DNA of 64,000 nucleotides, taken from positions 434,001 through 498,000 of the forward strand of contig NZ_MTHD01000003.1 of assembly GCF_001956855.1 (NCBI RefSeq), given 5' to 3'. This document shows positions 18,770-28,548 of the stretch, one piece after another. The notes under the pieces were generated by a model. It saw only the letters and a program-made list of their open reading frames with translations, was not told the DNA's origin and did not search any database. Made by a program: the position numbers and the translations under genes. Position 1 is the stretch's first letter. Each line of letters starts with the position of its first letter. The stretch is from Azonexus hydrophilus. GTDB taxonomy: Bacteria > Pseudomonadota > Gammaproteobacteria > Burkholderiales > Rhodocyclaceae.

Positions 18770-20668
18770 GTGACCGTAAACGATACGCGGGACATCGCCC
18801 TGATCGCCGTCGTCGAGCGCATTGTCGAGCGCAATGGCCGTGATCCGACGCGCATGGTGCAGATTCTGCGGGAAGTCCAGGAGGCGCTCGACTGGTTGTC
18901 GCCGCAAGCCATTGATGCCTTGCAGGCAGCGCTCAAGGTGCCGCGCACCAAGATCGAGGGCGTCGCCGGCTTCTACGCCTTTTTCTACCTGCAGCCACGT
19001 GGTCGCTACCGCCTGCTGTTTTCCGACAACATCACCGACCGCATGCTCGGCAATGAAGCCCTGCTCGAGCGTCTGTGCAGGAACCTGTGGATCGAACCGG
19101 GCAAGGTGTCGGAAGACGGGCTGGTAAGCGTCGATACGACCTCCTGCACCGGCCTATGCGATCAGGGGCCGGCATTGCTGGTGAATAATCAGGCAATTGG
19201 CCGGTTGACCGCAGAACGCATCGACCAGATCGCCGAACTGGTGCGCAGCAAGGTGCCGCTGGCCGAGTGGCCGGACGAGTTGTTCGCCATCGAGGACAAC
19301 ATCCGCCGCGCCGATGTCCTGCTCGGCAACGACATGCAACCGGGCGATGCCCTGCGCGCCGCGCGGGCGCTGGCGCCGGATGAAGGGTTGATGGCCTCGA
19401 ACATGCGTTCCTGGCGCGAAGGTCTGCCGACCGGGCTGGGCGGGCCGGCGGCGATTCTCGACGAAATCAAGCATGCCAACCTGCGCGGTCGTGGCGGCGC
19501 CGGTTTCACTACCGCCCTGAAATGGGAGGCCTGCCGCAATGCGCCGCTGAAGCTTGGCCAGCAGCGCATCGTCGTGTGCAATGCCGATGAGGGTGAACCG
19601 GGTACCTTCAAGGATCGGGTGCTGTTGACGCGGCATGCCGACGCGGTTTTCGAAGGCATGACGGTGGCGGCCTACGCGGTTGGCGCGACCCTGGGCTTCC
19701 TCTACCTGCGCGGTGAATACCGGCATCTGCTGGAACCGCTCAACGCCATCCTCGAACGCCGGCGTGGCGAAAATCTTCTCGGCCAGAACATTCTTGGCAT
19801 TCCCGGTGCCAATTTCGATATCGAGATCCACCTCGGCGCCGGTGCCTACGTCTGCGGCGAGGAGTCGGCGCTGATCGAGTCGCTCGAAGGCAAGCGCGGC
19901 ACGCCGCGCAACCGGCCGCCGTTCCCGGTCACCAACGGTTATCTCGACCAGCCGACCATCGTCAACAATGTCGAAACCTTCGCCGCGGCGGCGCTGATCG
20001 CGCTGAAGGGCGGCGCCTGGTACGCCAACATCGGCACCCGGCATTCGGCCGGAACGAAGATCCTGTCGGTTTCCGGCGATTGCGCCCGGCCCGGCATCTA
20101 CGAATATCCGTTCGGTGTCAGCGTGCGCCAGGTACTGGCCGATTGTGGTGCCGACGATGTCCAGGCGGTGCAGGTCAGCGGGCCGTCCGGTGTCTGCATT
20201 GCGCCGGCCGAATTCGATCGCATCATTGGTTTCGAGGATATTCCGACGGCCGGCGCGTTCACGATTTTCAACAGCAGTCGCGACATGTTCGAAGTCGCCC
20301 GCAACTACGTCCATTTCTTCCAGCACGAGAGCTGCGGTTTCTGCACGCCGTGCCGTGTCGGTACCGCGTTGCTGAAGAAACTGATGGACAAGTTGCACCA
20401 AGGCGCCGGATCGCCCTACGACTTCGCCGAGATCGAGAAGCTCAACGTCCTGCTGCAATCGATGAGCCACTGCGGGCTCGGACATACCGCCTGCAATCCG
20501 GTGCTCGACACCATCGCCCGCTTCCGCCCGGCTTACGACCGGCGCCTGATGCAGAAGGATTTCACGCCGGCCTTCGATCTCGACCAGGCGCTTTCGCTGG
20601 CCCGCCAGATGACCGGCCGCGACGACGCGGGGGCCCACCTGGCCTCGCAACATGGAGGTGAAGCATGA
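18770..20668 (+). CDS. hoxF: NAD-reducing bidirectional [NiFe]-hydrogenase diaphorase subunit HoxF
   Basis: FMN- and NAD-binding diaphorase subunit of a group 3d cytoplasmic hydrogenase that couples H2 oxidation to NAD+ reduction. The 632-residue protein fuses a NuoE-like N-terminal domain (to about 150) with a NuoF-like part. The latter shows the NADH/FMN-binding motifs LRGRGGAGFTTALKW, CNADEGEPGTFKDR and GAGAYVCGEESAL and the C-terminal [4Fe-4S] ligands ESCGFCTPCRVG plus a later SHCGLG. In the NuoE-like domain only one cysteine pair (SCTGLC) remains and the first pair is missing, so the N-terminal 2Fe-2S cluster may be absent, as in some other HoxF proteins. GTG start with GGAGG just upstream; overlaps hoxU by 4 bases. 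Confidence 0.96.
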   Translation: MTVNDTRDIALIAVVERIVERNGRDPTRMVQILREVQEALDWLSPQAIDALQAALKVPRTKIEGVAGFYAFFYLQPRGRYRLLFSDNITDRMLGNEALLERLCRNLWIEPGKVSEDGLVSVDTTSCTGLCDQGPALLVNNQAIGRLTAERIDQIAELVRSKVPLAEWPDELFAIEDNIRRADVLLGNDMQPGDALRAARALAPDEGLMASNMRSWREGLPTGLGGPAAILDEIKHANLRGRGGAGFTTALKWEACRNAPLKLGQQRIVVCNADEGEPGTFKDRVLLTRHADAVFEGMTVAAYAVGATLGFLYLRGEYRHLLEPLNAILERRRGENLLGQNILGIPGANFDIEIHLGAGAYVCGEESALIESLEGKRGTPRNRPPFPVTNGYLDQPTIVNNVETFAAAALIALKGGAWYANIGTRHSAGTKILSVSGDCARPGIYEYPFGVSVRQVLADCGADDVQAVQVSGPSGVCIAPAEFDRIIGFEDIPTAGAFTIFNSSRDMFEVARNYVHFFQHESCGFCTPCRVGTALLKKLMDKLHQGAGSPYDFAEIEKLNVLLQSMSHCGLGHTACNPVLDTIARFRPAYDRRLMQKDFTPAFDLDQALSLARQMTGRDDAGAHLASQHGGEA

Positions 20669-21369
20669 GTCAGACCTTTACCCTGGACGGCAAGACCATC
20701 GCCTTCGAACCCGGCCAGACCATCCTGCAGGCGGCTGATGCGGCCGGGGTCTTCATCCCGCACCTGTGCTACCACCCGGAATTCAAGCCGCATGGCTCGT
20801 GCAAGCTGTGCACGGTCAAGGTCAATGGCCGGCAGACCGCCTCGTGCACGATGCGCGCGATGCCCGGCATGGCGGTCGAGAGCGATACCGAGGAAATCAA
20901 CGCCGAACGCCGGGCGCTGACGCAGATGCTGTTCGTCGAAGGCAATCACTATTGCCCGTCGTGCGAGAAGAGCGGCAACTGCCAGTTGCAGGCCACGGCC
21001 TACCACCTCGGCATGATGAGCACGCACTACGATCATTTCTTCCCGAATCGTGCGGTCGACGCCTCGCATCCCGAGGTTTTGCTCGACTTCAACCGCTGCA
21101 TCCTGTGTTCGCTGTGCGTGCGCGCCAGCCGCGATGTCGACGGCAAGAACGTCTTTGCCCTGTCCGGGCGCGGCATCGATACCCACCTGATCGTCAATGC
21201 CAGCAGCGGCCGTCTCGGCGACACCGATTTCACGCTGGCCGACAAGGCCGCCGAGGTCTGTCCGGTCGGCGTCATCCTGAAGAAGCGCCAGGGTTTCGCC
21301 GTGCCGATCGGCGAGCGCACCTACGACAAGGCGCCGATCGGTGCCACTACTGCCGGGGAGGCGTGCTGA
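20665..21369 (+). CDS. hoxU: NAD-reducing hydrogenase diaphorase subunit HoxU
   Basis: Iron-sulfur electron-transfer subunit linking HoxF to the hydrogenase dimer, similar to the N-terminal part of NuoG. The 234-residue protein has a plant-type 2Fe-2S motif (LCYHPEFKPHGSCKLC with a later SCTMR), a HYCPSCEKSGNCQLQ segment with the His/Cys-ligated 4Fe-4S cluster, and NRCILCSLCVRASRDVDG for another 4Fe-4S cluster. ATG at 20665 overlaps the hoxF stop; hoxY begins one base after its stop. Confidence 0.96.
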   Translation: MSQTFTLDGKTIAFEPGQTILQAADAAGVFIPHLCYHPEFKPHGSCKLCTVKVNGRQTASCTMRAMPGMAVESDTEEINAERRALTQMLFVEGNHYCPSCEKSGNCQLQATAYHLGMMSTHYDHFFPNRAVDASHPEVLLDFNRCILCSLCVRASRDVDGKNVFALSGRGIDTHLIVNASSGRLGDTDFTLADKAAEVCPVGVILKKRQGFAVPIGERTYDKAPIGATTAGEAC

Positions 21370-21370
21370 A

Positions 21371-21919
21371 ATGACTGAAAAGAAAAAGCTGCGCGTCGCC
21401 ACGACGTCGCTGGCCGGCTGTTTCGGCTGTCACATGTCCTTTCTCGACATCGACGAGCGCCTGTTCACGCTGCTCGAACACATCGATTTCGACCGTTCGC
21501 CGCTGACCGATATCAAGACGGTGACGCCGGGTACCGACATCGGCATCATCGAAGGCGGCCTGTGCAACGCGGAAAACGTCCATGTCCTGCGCGAGTTCCG
21601 CCAGAACTGCCGGATCCTGATCGCCATGGGCGCCTGCGCGATCAACGGCGGCCTGCCGGCCCAGCGCAACAGCCTGTCCTTGCCGGCGATCTTCGACGAG
21701 GTCTACCAGGCCGGTTTCGGTCTGGCCAACGCGCTGATCCCGAACGATCCGGAACTGCCGCTGGTGCTCGACCAGGTGCATCCGATCCACGAAGTGGTGA
21801 AGATTGACTATTTCATTCCCGGCTGCCCGCCGTCCGGCGACGCCATCTGGAAATTCCTGACCGACCTGCTGGCCGGGCGTGAACCCGAATTAGGCCACGG
21901 CCTGATGCACTACGACTGA
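21371..21919 (+). CDS. hoxY: NAD-reducing hydrogenase small subunit HoxY
   Basis: Small [NiFe]-hydrogenase subunit (182 residues) carrying the proximal 4Fe-4S cluster. ATG at 21371 (MTEKKKLRVATTSLAGCFGC) is chosen over a start 30 bases earlier in the end of hoxU. Cysteines occur as LAGCFGCHMS, GGLCNAENV, MGACAINGG and IPGCPPSGD, the family pattern. Cytoplasmic: there is no Tat signal, as expected for group 3d enzymes. Followed 10 bases later by hoxH. Confidence 0.96.
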   Translation: MTEKKKLRVATTSLAGCFGCHMSFLDIDERLFTLLEHIDFDRSPLTDIKTVTPGTDIGIIEGGLCNAENVHVLREFRQNCRILIAMGACAINGGLPAQRNSLSLPAIFDEVYQAGFGLANALIPNDPELPLVLDQVHPIHEVVKIDYFIPGCPPSGDAIWKFLTDLLAGREPELGHGLMHYD

Positions 21920-21929
21920 GGTTGCACTC

Positions 21930-23390
21930 ATGAACTACAACCTGGAAACCGCCGAACATCCCGAGAACCTGCGCCGCGTCGCCATCGATCCGGTGTCGCG
22001 GGTCGAAGGTCACGGCAAGGTCACGATCCTGCTCGACGATCACAACAAGGTGCATCAGGTGCGCCTGCACATCGTCGAGTTCCGCGGCTTCGAAAAATTC
22101 ATCCAGGGCCGGCCATACTGGGAAATCCCGGTGATGGTCCAGCGCCTGTGCGGGATCTGTCCGGTTTCGCATCATCTGGCGGCGTCCAAGGCGCTGGATC
22201 TGGTGGTCGGCGCGACGCACCTGACGCCGACGGCGGAAAAGATGCGCCGGCTGATGCACTACGGCCAGATGCTGCAATCGCATGCGCTGCATTTCTTCCA
22301 CCTGTGTTCGCCGGATCTGCTGTTCGGTTTCGACAGCGATCTGACCAAGCGCAACATCGTTGCTGTTGCCGCGCAGTATCCCGAGATCGCCCGCCAGGGC
22401 GTGCTGCTGCGCAAGTTCGGCCAGGAAGTCATCCGCCTCACCGCCGGCAAGCGCATCCACGGTACCGGGGCGATTCCGGGCGGCGTGAACAAGGCGCTGA
22501 CCATCGCCGAGCGTGACGAATTGCTGAAGGAGGTCTATCACGCGATCGGCTGGTCGCGCGAGGCGGTCAAGCTGATCCGCCAGGTGCACGAACAGGACCC
22601 GGATCTTTACGACAACTTCGGCACGGTGCGTTCGAGTTCGCTGTCGCTGGTCGGTGCCGATGGTGGCCTGGACTTTTATCACGGTCGACTGCGTGCCCGC
22701 GACGAAAATGGCGAAACCATCTTCGACGGTGTCGATTACCAGAATTACGACCAGTACCTGGGCGAGGAAGTGCGCTCCTGGAGTTACATGAAGTTCCCGT
22801 TCATCCGCTCGCTGGGCATGACCGATGGCTGGTACAAGGTCGGCCCGCTGGCCCGCGTGCAGAACTGCGACCATATCTCGACGCCGTTCGCCGAACATGC
22901 ACGCCGCGATTTCGTCGACTACGCCGGCGGCAAGCCGCTGCACGCGCCGCTGGCCTACCACTGGACGCGGATGATCGAGATGCTGCACGCGGCCGAGGTG
23001 ATCAAGGAACTGCTGCACGACGACGACCTGCTCGGCGACCAGCTGGTCGTCCAGGGCGAGCGGCGGCGCGAGGGCGTCGGCGTCATCGAGGCGCCGCGCG
23101 GCACGCTGTTCCACCATTACCAGGTCGGCGACGACGATCTGGTGACGATGTGCAACCTGATTGTGTCTACGACCAACAACAACCAGGCGATGAACGAGGC
23201 CGTGCGCCAGGTGGCCCGGCGCTACCTGCACGGGCGCGAGGTCACCGAAGGCCTGCTCAACCACATCGAGGTGGCGATCCGCGCCTACGATCCCTGTCTG
23301 TCCTGCGCCACGCACGCGCTGGGCAAGATGCCGCTGACCGTTGAGGTGGTCGAGGCCGACGGCCGCGTCGTTTCGTCGCTGAGCAAGTGA
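21930..23390 (+). CDS. hoxH: NAD-reducing hydrogenase large subunit HoxH
   Basis: Catalytic subunit with the NiFe site, 486 residues. The nickel ligands are in RLCGICPVSHH (Cys74, Cys77) and DPCLSCATHA (Cys456, Cys459). The precursor carries a roughly 24-residue extension after His462 (ALGKMPLTVEVVEAD...), the part removed by a specific endopeptidase after nickel insertion; the next gene is that peptidase. The group 3 signature RVEGHGKVTI is near the N terminus. hyp accessory genes (hypA-F) are not in this window and must be elsewhere. Confidence 0.97.
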   Translation: MNYNLETAEHPENLRRVAIDPVSRVEGHGKVTILLDDHNKVHQVRLHIVEFRGFEKFIQGRPYWEIPVMVQRLCGICPVSHHLAASKALDLVVGATHLTPTAEKMRRLMHYGQMLQSHALHFFHLCSPDLLFGFDSDLTKRNIVAVAAQYPEIARQGVLLRKFGQEVIRLTAGKRIHGTGAIPGGVNKALTIAERDELLKEVYHAIGWSREAVKLIRQVHEQDPDLYDNFGTVRSSSLSLVGADGGLDFYHGRLRARDENGETIFDGVDYQNYDQYLGEEVRSWSYMKFPFIRSLGMTDGWYKVGPLARVQNCDHISTPFAEHARRDFVDYAGGKPLHAPLAYHWTRMIEMLHAAEVIKELLHDDDLLGDQLVVQGERRREGVGVIEAPRGTLFHHYQVGDDDLVTMCNLIVSTTNNNQAMNEAVRQVARRYLHGREVTEGLLNHIEVAIRAYDPCLSCATHALGKMPLTVEVVEADGRVVSSLSK

Positions 23391-23881
23391 TGGTGGCACC
23401 GGTCGTTATTTTCGCCATCGGCAATCCAAGTCGCGGCGATGATGCCATCGGACCGGTGCTTTGCGGTCGACTGGCCGAATGGCTGAAAAACCAGGGGCTG
23501 AGCGGGCAGTTCGAGCTGATCGAGGATTTTCAGCTCAACATCGAGCATGTGCTCGACCTGTGCGGGCGGGAGCTGGCGCTGTTCATCGACGCCGGCGACC
23601 GGACGCCGGGGCCGTTCCGTTTCAGCCGCATTCAGCCGGCGGAGGGCATCGCCCATTGCACGCACGAACTGGCGCCGGAAGCCGTGCTGCAGGTTTACCG
23701 CCGGACCGAGAAGAGCGAGCCGCCGCCGTCCTTCGTGCTGTGCATCCGCGGTGAGTCCTTCGAACTCGGCGAGCCGCTGAGCGCTGCCGCGCAGGCCAAT
23801 CTCGAACTGGCCAGCGCCTGTCTGCAGCAGTTGTTCCGGCAGGCCGACCTGGCCAGCTGGCAGGCACTGGCCGAGGCCTGA
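23390..23881 (+). CDS. hoxW: Hydrogenase maturation protease (HoxW type)
   Basis: Nickel-dependent endopeptidase that cleaves the HoxH C-terminal extension. The protein has the family N terminus VIFAIGNPSRGDDAIGP with conserved GNP and Asp, and IDAGDRTPG with the second metal-binding region. The ATG at 23390 overlaps the hoxH stop (TGATG); a GTG one codon earlier is possible. The stop codon falls inside a hairpin shared with the convergent sensor kinase gene. Confidence 0.9.
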   Translation: MVAPVVIFAIGNPSRGDDAIGPVLCGRLAEWLKNQGLSGQFELIEDFQLNIEHVLDLCGRELALFIDAGDRTPGPFRFSRIQPAEGIAHCTHELAPEAVLQVYRRTEKSEPPPSFVLCIRGESFELGEPLSAAAQANLELASACLQQLFRQADLASWQALAEA

Positions 23882-23895
23882 TCCGTCAGGCCTCG
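23872..23895. terminator. Bidirectional hairpin joining the ends of hoxW and the sensor kinase gene
   Basis: Perfect 10-bp stem CGAGGCCTGA / TCAGGCCTCG with a TCCG loop that contains both convergent stop codons. There is no T run, so termination or mRNA protection are both possible. Confidence 0.6.
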
Positions 23896-26501
23896 GGCTG
23901 CCCGGCAGCGGCCAGCGGCAGCGTGAACCAGAATGCCGAACCGCTGCCTTCGCGGCTGTCGACGCCGATTTCACCGCCCATCATTTCCACCAGCCGTTTC
24001 GAGATCGACAGGCCGAGACCGGTGCCGCCAAAACGCCGGGTGGTCGAGTTGTCGCCCTGGGAAAATGGCTGGAACAGGAGCTCAATCTGCTGTGCCGTCA
24101 TGCCGATGCCGGTGTCGCGGACGGTGAAACGGATCCGGCCAGCCGCGTCGGGTACCACCTCGAGGTCCACCTGGCCGGACGAGGTGAATTTGATCGCATT
24201 GCCGATCAGGTTGTTGAGGACCTGACGCAGGCGCGCCGGGTCGCCGGTGACTTGTTCGGGGATCGCGGGCGAGAGCTGGCAGTGCAAGGCCAACTGCTTC
24301 TCGGCGGCAAGAACGGCAAGCAGATCGCAGGTCTGGCGCAGGATGAAGGGCAGCCGGAATTCGACGCAATCGACCTGCAGCTTGCCGGCTTCGATCTTCG
24401 AGAAATCGAGGATGTCGTTGATCACGCCGAGCAGCGAGCCGGCGCTCTGCTGGACGATTTCCGCATATTCCCGCTGTTCTGCGGTCAACGGCGTATCGAG
24501 CAGCAATTCGCACATGCCGATGACGCCGTTCATCGGCGTTCGCAGCTCATGGCTCATGTTGGCGAGGAACTCGCTTTTCGCCCGGCTGGCCGCCGCTGCC
24601 TGAGCGAGCGCATCGCGTTCGGCAGCCAGGGCACGTTCGTTGGCGATCGCCAGTGCCAGCAAGCCGCCGATCTGTTGCAGCGTGTCCAGCCGGATCGGCG
24701 AGCGCGACGGATTGGGCAACGTGTGCAGACAGAGCACACCCAGGCATTCACTGCCGAGCAGCAGCGGTACAAGGTAATGGCCGTGCGCGGCATTGTCTGT
24801 GGAGTGACCGCTATCCGCCGCGCAGTTGTCGGAAACGATGAGCTTGCCGGTGGTCGCGGCGCGCTCGCACAGGTAGTTCCCGGCATCGTCCTGCCACGCG
24901 CAGTGGCGTACTGCCTGTTCGGCGGTGGCCAGCAGTATCCGGCCGTGTTGTTTGCCGCTCATGCCGCGCATCTGGAACAGGACGGCGAGCACCTCGTCGA
25001 AGCGCTCGCTCAGCGGGCGAGCGGTTTCCTGCAGGATGCGGGCGACGGCGAACTTGGTTTCGGCACCTTCGCGGGCATCGATTTCGCTGGTCTCGCGTTC
25101 GTGCCGTATCGTGATGTCGGATGCGGCGCCCCGGTATCCCTGGAGATTGCCGGCAGGATCGAATACCGGAACACCACTGACGGCGAGCCAGACGATGCGT
25201 CCATCGGGCAGACGGGCCTGGTACTCGAAGCGATGGAAGGCCTGGTGCGCATCCAGATCGGCAAAATGAGCATCGATTCTTGCCTGTTCGTGCGCATCGC
25301 TTGCCAACATGATGTCCCGGCGCGATTTCCCGATGATCTGCCGGGCATCAATGCCAAGCAGGCTGGACAGGTTGTCGGAGAGAAAGGAAAAGCGCTGGTC
25401 GGCATCGGTTTCCCAGAACCACCAGTCCGAACTGGTCGAGAAGATATCCTGGAAGCGTTGTTCATTGGCTTCCAGCGACTCGTGTGCCGTCTGCAAGTCG
25501 TGCTCGATGGCGCGGGTGCGCCGCGATAGCGCCAGGCCGAGCAGCATTGCCAGGCCGCCGGCGACCAGCAGGGCGAACAGCAGTTTGCGCAGTCCTTCGC
25601 CACGTTCGGCCGTGACATCGCGCAGGATTGCCAGTGATGCGACCGCTCGCCGTTCATGATCAGGCAGGGGAAGCAGGCTGGCCGACCACGAACGGGCTGC
25701 ATCGTCTACCGCAAAAACCGTATCCGGCAGGCCGCCGGGATTGGCATTCCAGCGGGTTGCCAGGTGCGCGGGCAGGCGTTTCCTGCCCTGGTCGAGGATG
25801 GCGATCTGCGGATGCTCGTTCCAGTAACCGGTGAAACCCAGCGCCAGCTTGCCGGCGGCAAAGGCGGATTCGCTGGTGTAGGCCTTGTCGACCGCAGTAA
25901 TGATGTCGACTTGCAGGATCTTTTCGATTTCCCGGGCAAACCATTCGACTTCGAGGCCCATCTCGATGTAGCCAAGCAGTTGATCGCCGTCGTACCAAGG
26001 AAGGACGTGGCGCAGGGTATAGGTGCCCAGCGGGCCGAGTTCGAGTCCGCTGACCGGGCGGCCGCTGGCGGCGGCATCGGCCAGCGTCCTCCGTTTGATC
26101 AGGTCGCCGCTGTTTTGCGGTGCGTGGACGCGCAACAGCGTATGCCGGTCCGGTCGGATGAAATACCAGTGGCTGATGCCGAATTGTTCGCGCAATTCGG
26201 CAAAGCGTTGTCGCGTCAGGGTGAGCAGGGTATCGCTGTCGCCACGCTGCATGGCCTCGCGCAGTTGCGGGTCGGCTGCGCTTTCGCGGGCGAACCAGTG
26301 CAGGTGCTGGGTGTTCTCCTGTTGCAACCTGTCCCAGGCGATCCGGACCTGGCTGGTCGTCTGCAGCGTCCGGGCAAGTTCAATCTGGCCAAGATAAAGC
26401 CAGAAGCCGAGGGCGAAGACGAGCAGTAGCCCAAGCAGCGCCATGCTGACCGGCAGGAGTATCTGGCGCTGGAAACTGAATCGTGAGCGGATGAAAGGCA
26501 T
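23886..26501 (-). CDS. Membrane sensor histidine kinase with periplasmic sensor, PAS and GAF domains
   Basis: About 871 residues. Domain order: transmembrane helix (about 15-40), a large periplasmic sensor domain of the double-Cache/CHASE kind (about 40-295), second transmembrane helix ([19 protein letters not shown]), PAS (about 335-465), GAF (about 480-615), dimerisation/phosphoacceptor HisKA with the histidine in [15 protein letters not shown], and HATPase with [16 protein letters not shown] and [10 protein letters not shown]. No receiver domain and no response regulator adjacent, so an orphan kinase. The ATG at 26501 is preferred; a GTG 8 codons upstream is possible. Signal sensed is unknown. 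Confidence 0.88.
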   Translation of the reverse strand: MPFIRSRFSFQRQILLPVSMALLGLLLVFALGFWLYLGQIELARTLQTTSQVRIAWDRLQQENTQHLHWFARESAADPQLREAMQRGDSDTLLTLTRQRFAELREQFGISHWYFIRPDRHTLLRVHAPQNSGDLIKRRTLADAAASGRPVSGLELGPLGTYTLRHVLPWYDGDQLLGYIEMGLEVEWFAREIEKILQVDIITAVDKAYTSESAFAAGKLALGFTGYWNEHPQIAILDQGRKRLPAHLATRWNANPGGLPDTVFAVDDAARSWSASLLPLPDHERRAVASLAILRDVTAERGEGLRKLLFALLVAGGLAMLLGLALSRRTRAIEHDLQTAHESLEANEQRFQDIFSTSSDWWFWETDADQRFSFLSDNLSSLLGIDARQIIGKSRRDIMLASDAHEQARIDAHFADLDAHQAFHRFEYQARLPDGRIVWLAVSGVPVFDPAGNLQGYRGAASDITIRHERETSEIDAREGAETKFAVARILQETARPLSERFDEVLAVLFQMRGMSGKQHGRILLATAEQAVRHCAWQDDAGNYLCERAATTGKLIVSDNCAADSGHSTDNAAHGHYLVPLLLGSECLGVLCLHTLPNPSRSPIRLDTLQQIGGLLALAIANERALAAERDALAQAAAASRAKSEFLANMSHELRTPMNGVIGMCELLLDTPLTAEQREYAEIVQQSAGSLLGVINDILDFSKIEAGKLQVDCVEFRLPFILRQTCDLLAVLAAEKQLALHCQLSPAIPEQVTGDPARLRQVLNNLIGNAIKFTSSGQVDLEVVPDAAGRIRFTVRDTGIGMTAQQIELLFQPFSQGDNSTTRRFGGTGLGLSISKRLVEMMGGEIGVDSREGSGSAFWFTLPLAAAGQPEA

Positions 26502-26576
26502 CAACGGGCCGCGGCCGACGACCACGGGAATGAATGGCGGATCGCCGGCGCAGGAATCCGGGCGCTGCGGCAGGGG

Positions 26577-27020
26577 TCAGCGATAGACGAGGACCGGTAC
26601 CTTGGAATGGGTGAGGACCTTGTTCGTTTCGCTGCCCAGCAGGAAACCGCTGATGCCACGCCGGCCGTGCGAGGCCATGAAGATCAGGTCGCAACCGGAT
26701 TTGTCCGCTGCGTCGATGATGGCTTCGTACGGAATGTCGCTGGTTGCCGACAGCGTACTGCATTCGACGCCGGCTTCCTGGCACCAGGCGGCGACTTCGC
26801 CGAGGAATTCGGTAGCCTGCTGATCGGCCATTTCGGTGAATTTTTCCGGGGTGGTCGGATCGATCAGGGCGCCTTCGCCGAAATAGGCAATCGGGTACTC
26901 GGGCTTGGCGTAGAACGCGGTGACCTTGGCGCCGGCTTCGCTGGCAAAGGCGACGGCGCGTTTTGCGGTGGCGCGGGAGAGTTCGGAGCCGTCGGTCGGA
27001 ACGAGAATGTGCCTGAACAT
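26577..27020 (-). CDS. Universal stress protein, UspA family
   Basis: 147-residue cytoplasmic protein with N terminus HILVPTDGSELSRATAKRAV and the ATP-binding signature GRRGISGFLLGSETNKVL (G-x2-G-x9-GS) followed by HSKVPVLVYR. Nucleotide-binding UspA proteins help in energy and redox stress; target unknown. A good Shine-Dalgarno AGGAGG precedes the ATG. It is divergent from the beta-CASP hydrolase gene and 75 bases upstream of the sensor kinase gene, which could be co-transcribed. Confidence 0.93.
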   Translation of the reverse strand: MFRHILVPTDGSELSRATAKRAVAFASEAGAKVTAFYAKPEYPIAYFGEGALIDPTTPEKFTEMADQQATEFLGEVAAWCQEAGVECSTLSATSDIPYEAIIDAADKSGCDLIFMASHGRRGISGFLLGSETNKVLTHSKVPVLVYR

Positions 27021-27103
27021 GCTTTACCTCCTGAGATGGTCTGCTGGCGTTGCTTTCCGCCTTATTGGGGTTCATGCTACGCCAAGTCGGGAGGATTATA
27101 AAC

Positions 27104-28516
27104 ATGCGACTAGGCTTTTTTGGTGCGGCTGGCGAAGTGACCGGCTCCTGTACATTGGTGGATACCGGCGAGTTTCGTTTCCTGGTTGATTGCGGCATGT
27201 TCCAGGGCGGTTCCGAAGCGCGACGCAAGAACGAGCGGGCGCTCGATTTCGGTTTTGACGTGCGCCGGCTTGATTTCGTCCTGCTGACCCATGCCCATAT
27301 CGACCATTCAGGCCTGCTGCCGCGCCTGAGCATGTTGGGTTATCGCGGACCGGTCTATGCGACGCCGGCGACCAAGGCGCTGGTCGACGTATTGCTGCCG
27401 GACAGCGCGCACATCCAGGAAAAAGAAGCCGAGTGGCAGTTGCGCAACCGCCATCGCCGCGGTCGCAGCGAACGTGGCATTCAACCGCCGCTCTATACGG
27501 TGGTCCAGGCGCTGAGCGCACTCAAGCTGCTGCAGCCGGTGAACTATGGTCAACGTTTGCATCCGGTCGATGGAATCGAAGTCTGCTTTCATGATGCGGG
27601 GCATATTCTCGGTTCGGCATCGCTTGAAATTACCGTCAATTCCGGCGGTCGACCGCGGAAACTGGTTTTTTCCGGCGATCTCGGCATGCCCGGGCGGCCG
27701 GTATTGAACGACCCGGAAAAACCGCCGCTGACGGCCGATGCGCTGCTCATCGAATCGACCTACGGCAATCGCCTGCATCGTCCTTTTGGCGAAACCGAAG
27801 AAGAGATTGTTGCTGCCTTTCAACGGACCTGGGCGGCAGGCGGCAACGTGATCATTCCGGCCTTTGCCGTCGGCCGGACGCAGGAAATCCTTTACCTGCT
27901 GGCCGATCTGGTCCGGCGCGGCCGGCTCGATCCGCTCAAAGTCTATGTCGATTCGCCGATGGCCAGTTCGGCGACGCGCATCACGCTCGATCACCGCAAT
28001 CTGCTCGATGCGAAAACCTGCGAACTGATCGACTGGCAACAGGCGCATCCGCACCGGATGGCCATCGAGTTCGTCGCCGATGTCGAGCGCTCACGACAAC
28101 TGAACGAGATCCGCCATGGCGCCGTGATCATTTCGGCCAGCGGTATGTGCGATGCCGGACGGATCAAGTATCACCTGCGTGAGAACCTGCGACGCAGCGA
28201 ATGCACGATATTGATAGCCGGTTTCCAGGCCGCCGGAACGTTGGGCCGGCGCCTGGTCGATGGGGCGAAGCTGGTGCGCATTTTCGGTGAAACGGTACCG
28301 GTCCGGGCAAAGATATGCACCGTCGGGGGGCTGTCTGCCCATGCCGACCAGGCGGCCTTGCTCGACTGGCTGGGCGGGTTTCGCAAGCCGCCTGGCAAGG
28401 TTTTCGTGGTCCATGGCGAAGCCGGGGCATCGGCCGATTTTGCCCGCGCCATCACCGCCCGTTTCGGCTGGCCGGAAGTCCATTTGCCGCAACCCGGCAG
28501 CTTCGTCACGCTGTAA
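27104..28516 (+). CDS. Metallo-beta-lactamase/beta-CASP family hydrolase (probable RNA-processing nuclease)
   Basis: 470-residue protein of the MBL-fold beta-CASP family related to CPSF73/Ysh1. ATG at 27104 (MRLGFFGAAGEVTGSC) is preceded by GGGAGG; the longer frame from 27050 is rejected. Zinc motif HAHIDH at residues 63-68, FHDAGHILGSAS, the beta-CASP segment with IESTYGNR, IPAFAVGRTQEILY and DSPMA, and the C-terminal GGLSAHADQ and FVVHGE motifs. Members of the YPO-type group act as ribonucleases, but the RNA substrate in this organism is not known. It precedes phaC by 32 bases. Confidence 0.88.
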   Translation: MRLGFFGAAGEVTGSCTLVDTGEFRFLVDCGMFQGGSEARRKNERALDFGFDVRRLDFVLLTHAHIDHSGLLPRLSMLGYRGPVYATPATKALVDVLLPDSAHIQEKEAEWQLRNRHRRGRSERGIQPPLYTVVQALSALKLLQPVNYGQRLHPVDGIEVCFHDAGHILGSASLEITVNSGGRPRKLVFSGDLGMPGRPVLNDPEKPPLTADALLIESTYGNRLHRPFGETEEEIVAAFQRTWAAGGNVIIPAFAVGRTQEILYLLADLVRRGRLDPLKVYVDSPMASSATRITLDHRNLLDAKTCELIDWQQAHPHRMAIEFVADVERSRQLNEIRHGAVIISASGMCDAGRIKYHLRENLRRSECTILIAGFQAAGTLGRRLVDGAKLVRIFGETVPVRAKICTVGGLSAHADQAALLDWLGGFRKPPGKVFVVHGEAGASADFARAITARFGWPEVHLPQPGSFVTL

Positions 28517-28548
28517 GATGGCAGTAGCCAGTCGATAGGAGTATCAAG

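Noticed and set aside
21813..23399. 528-codon frame antisense to hoxH
   Set aside because: Covers hoxH exactly; composition bias only.
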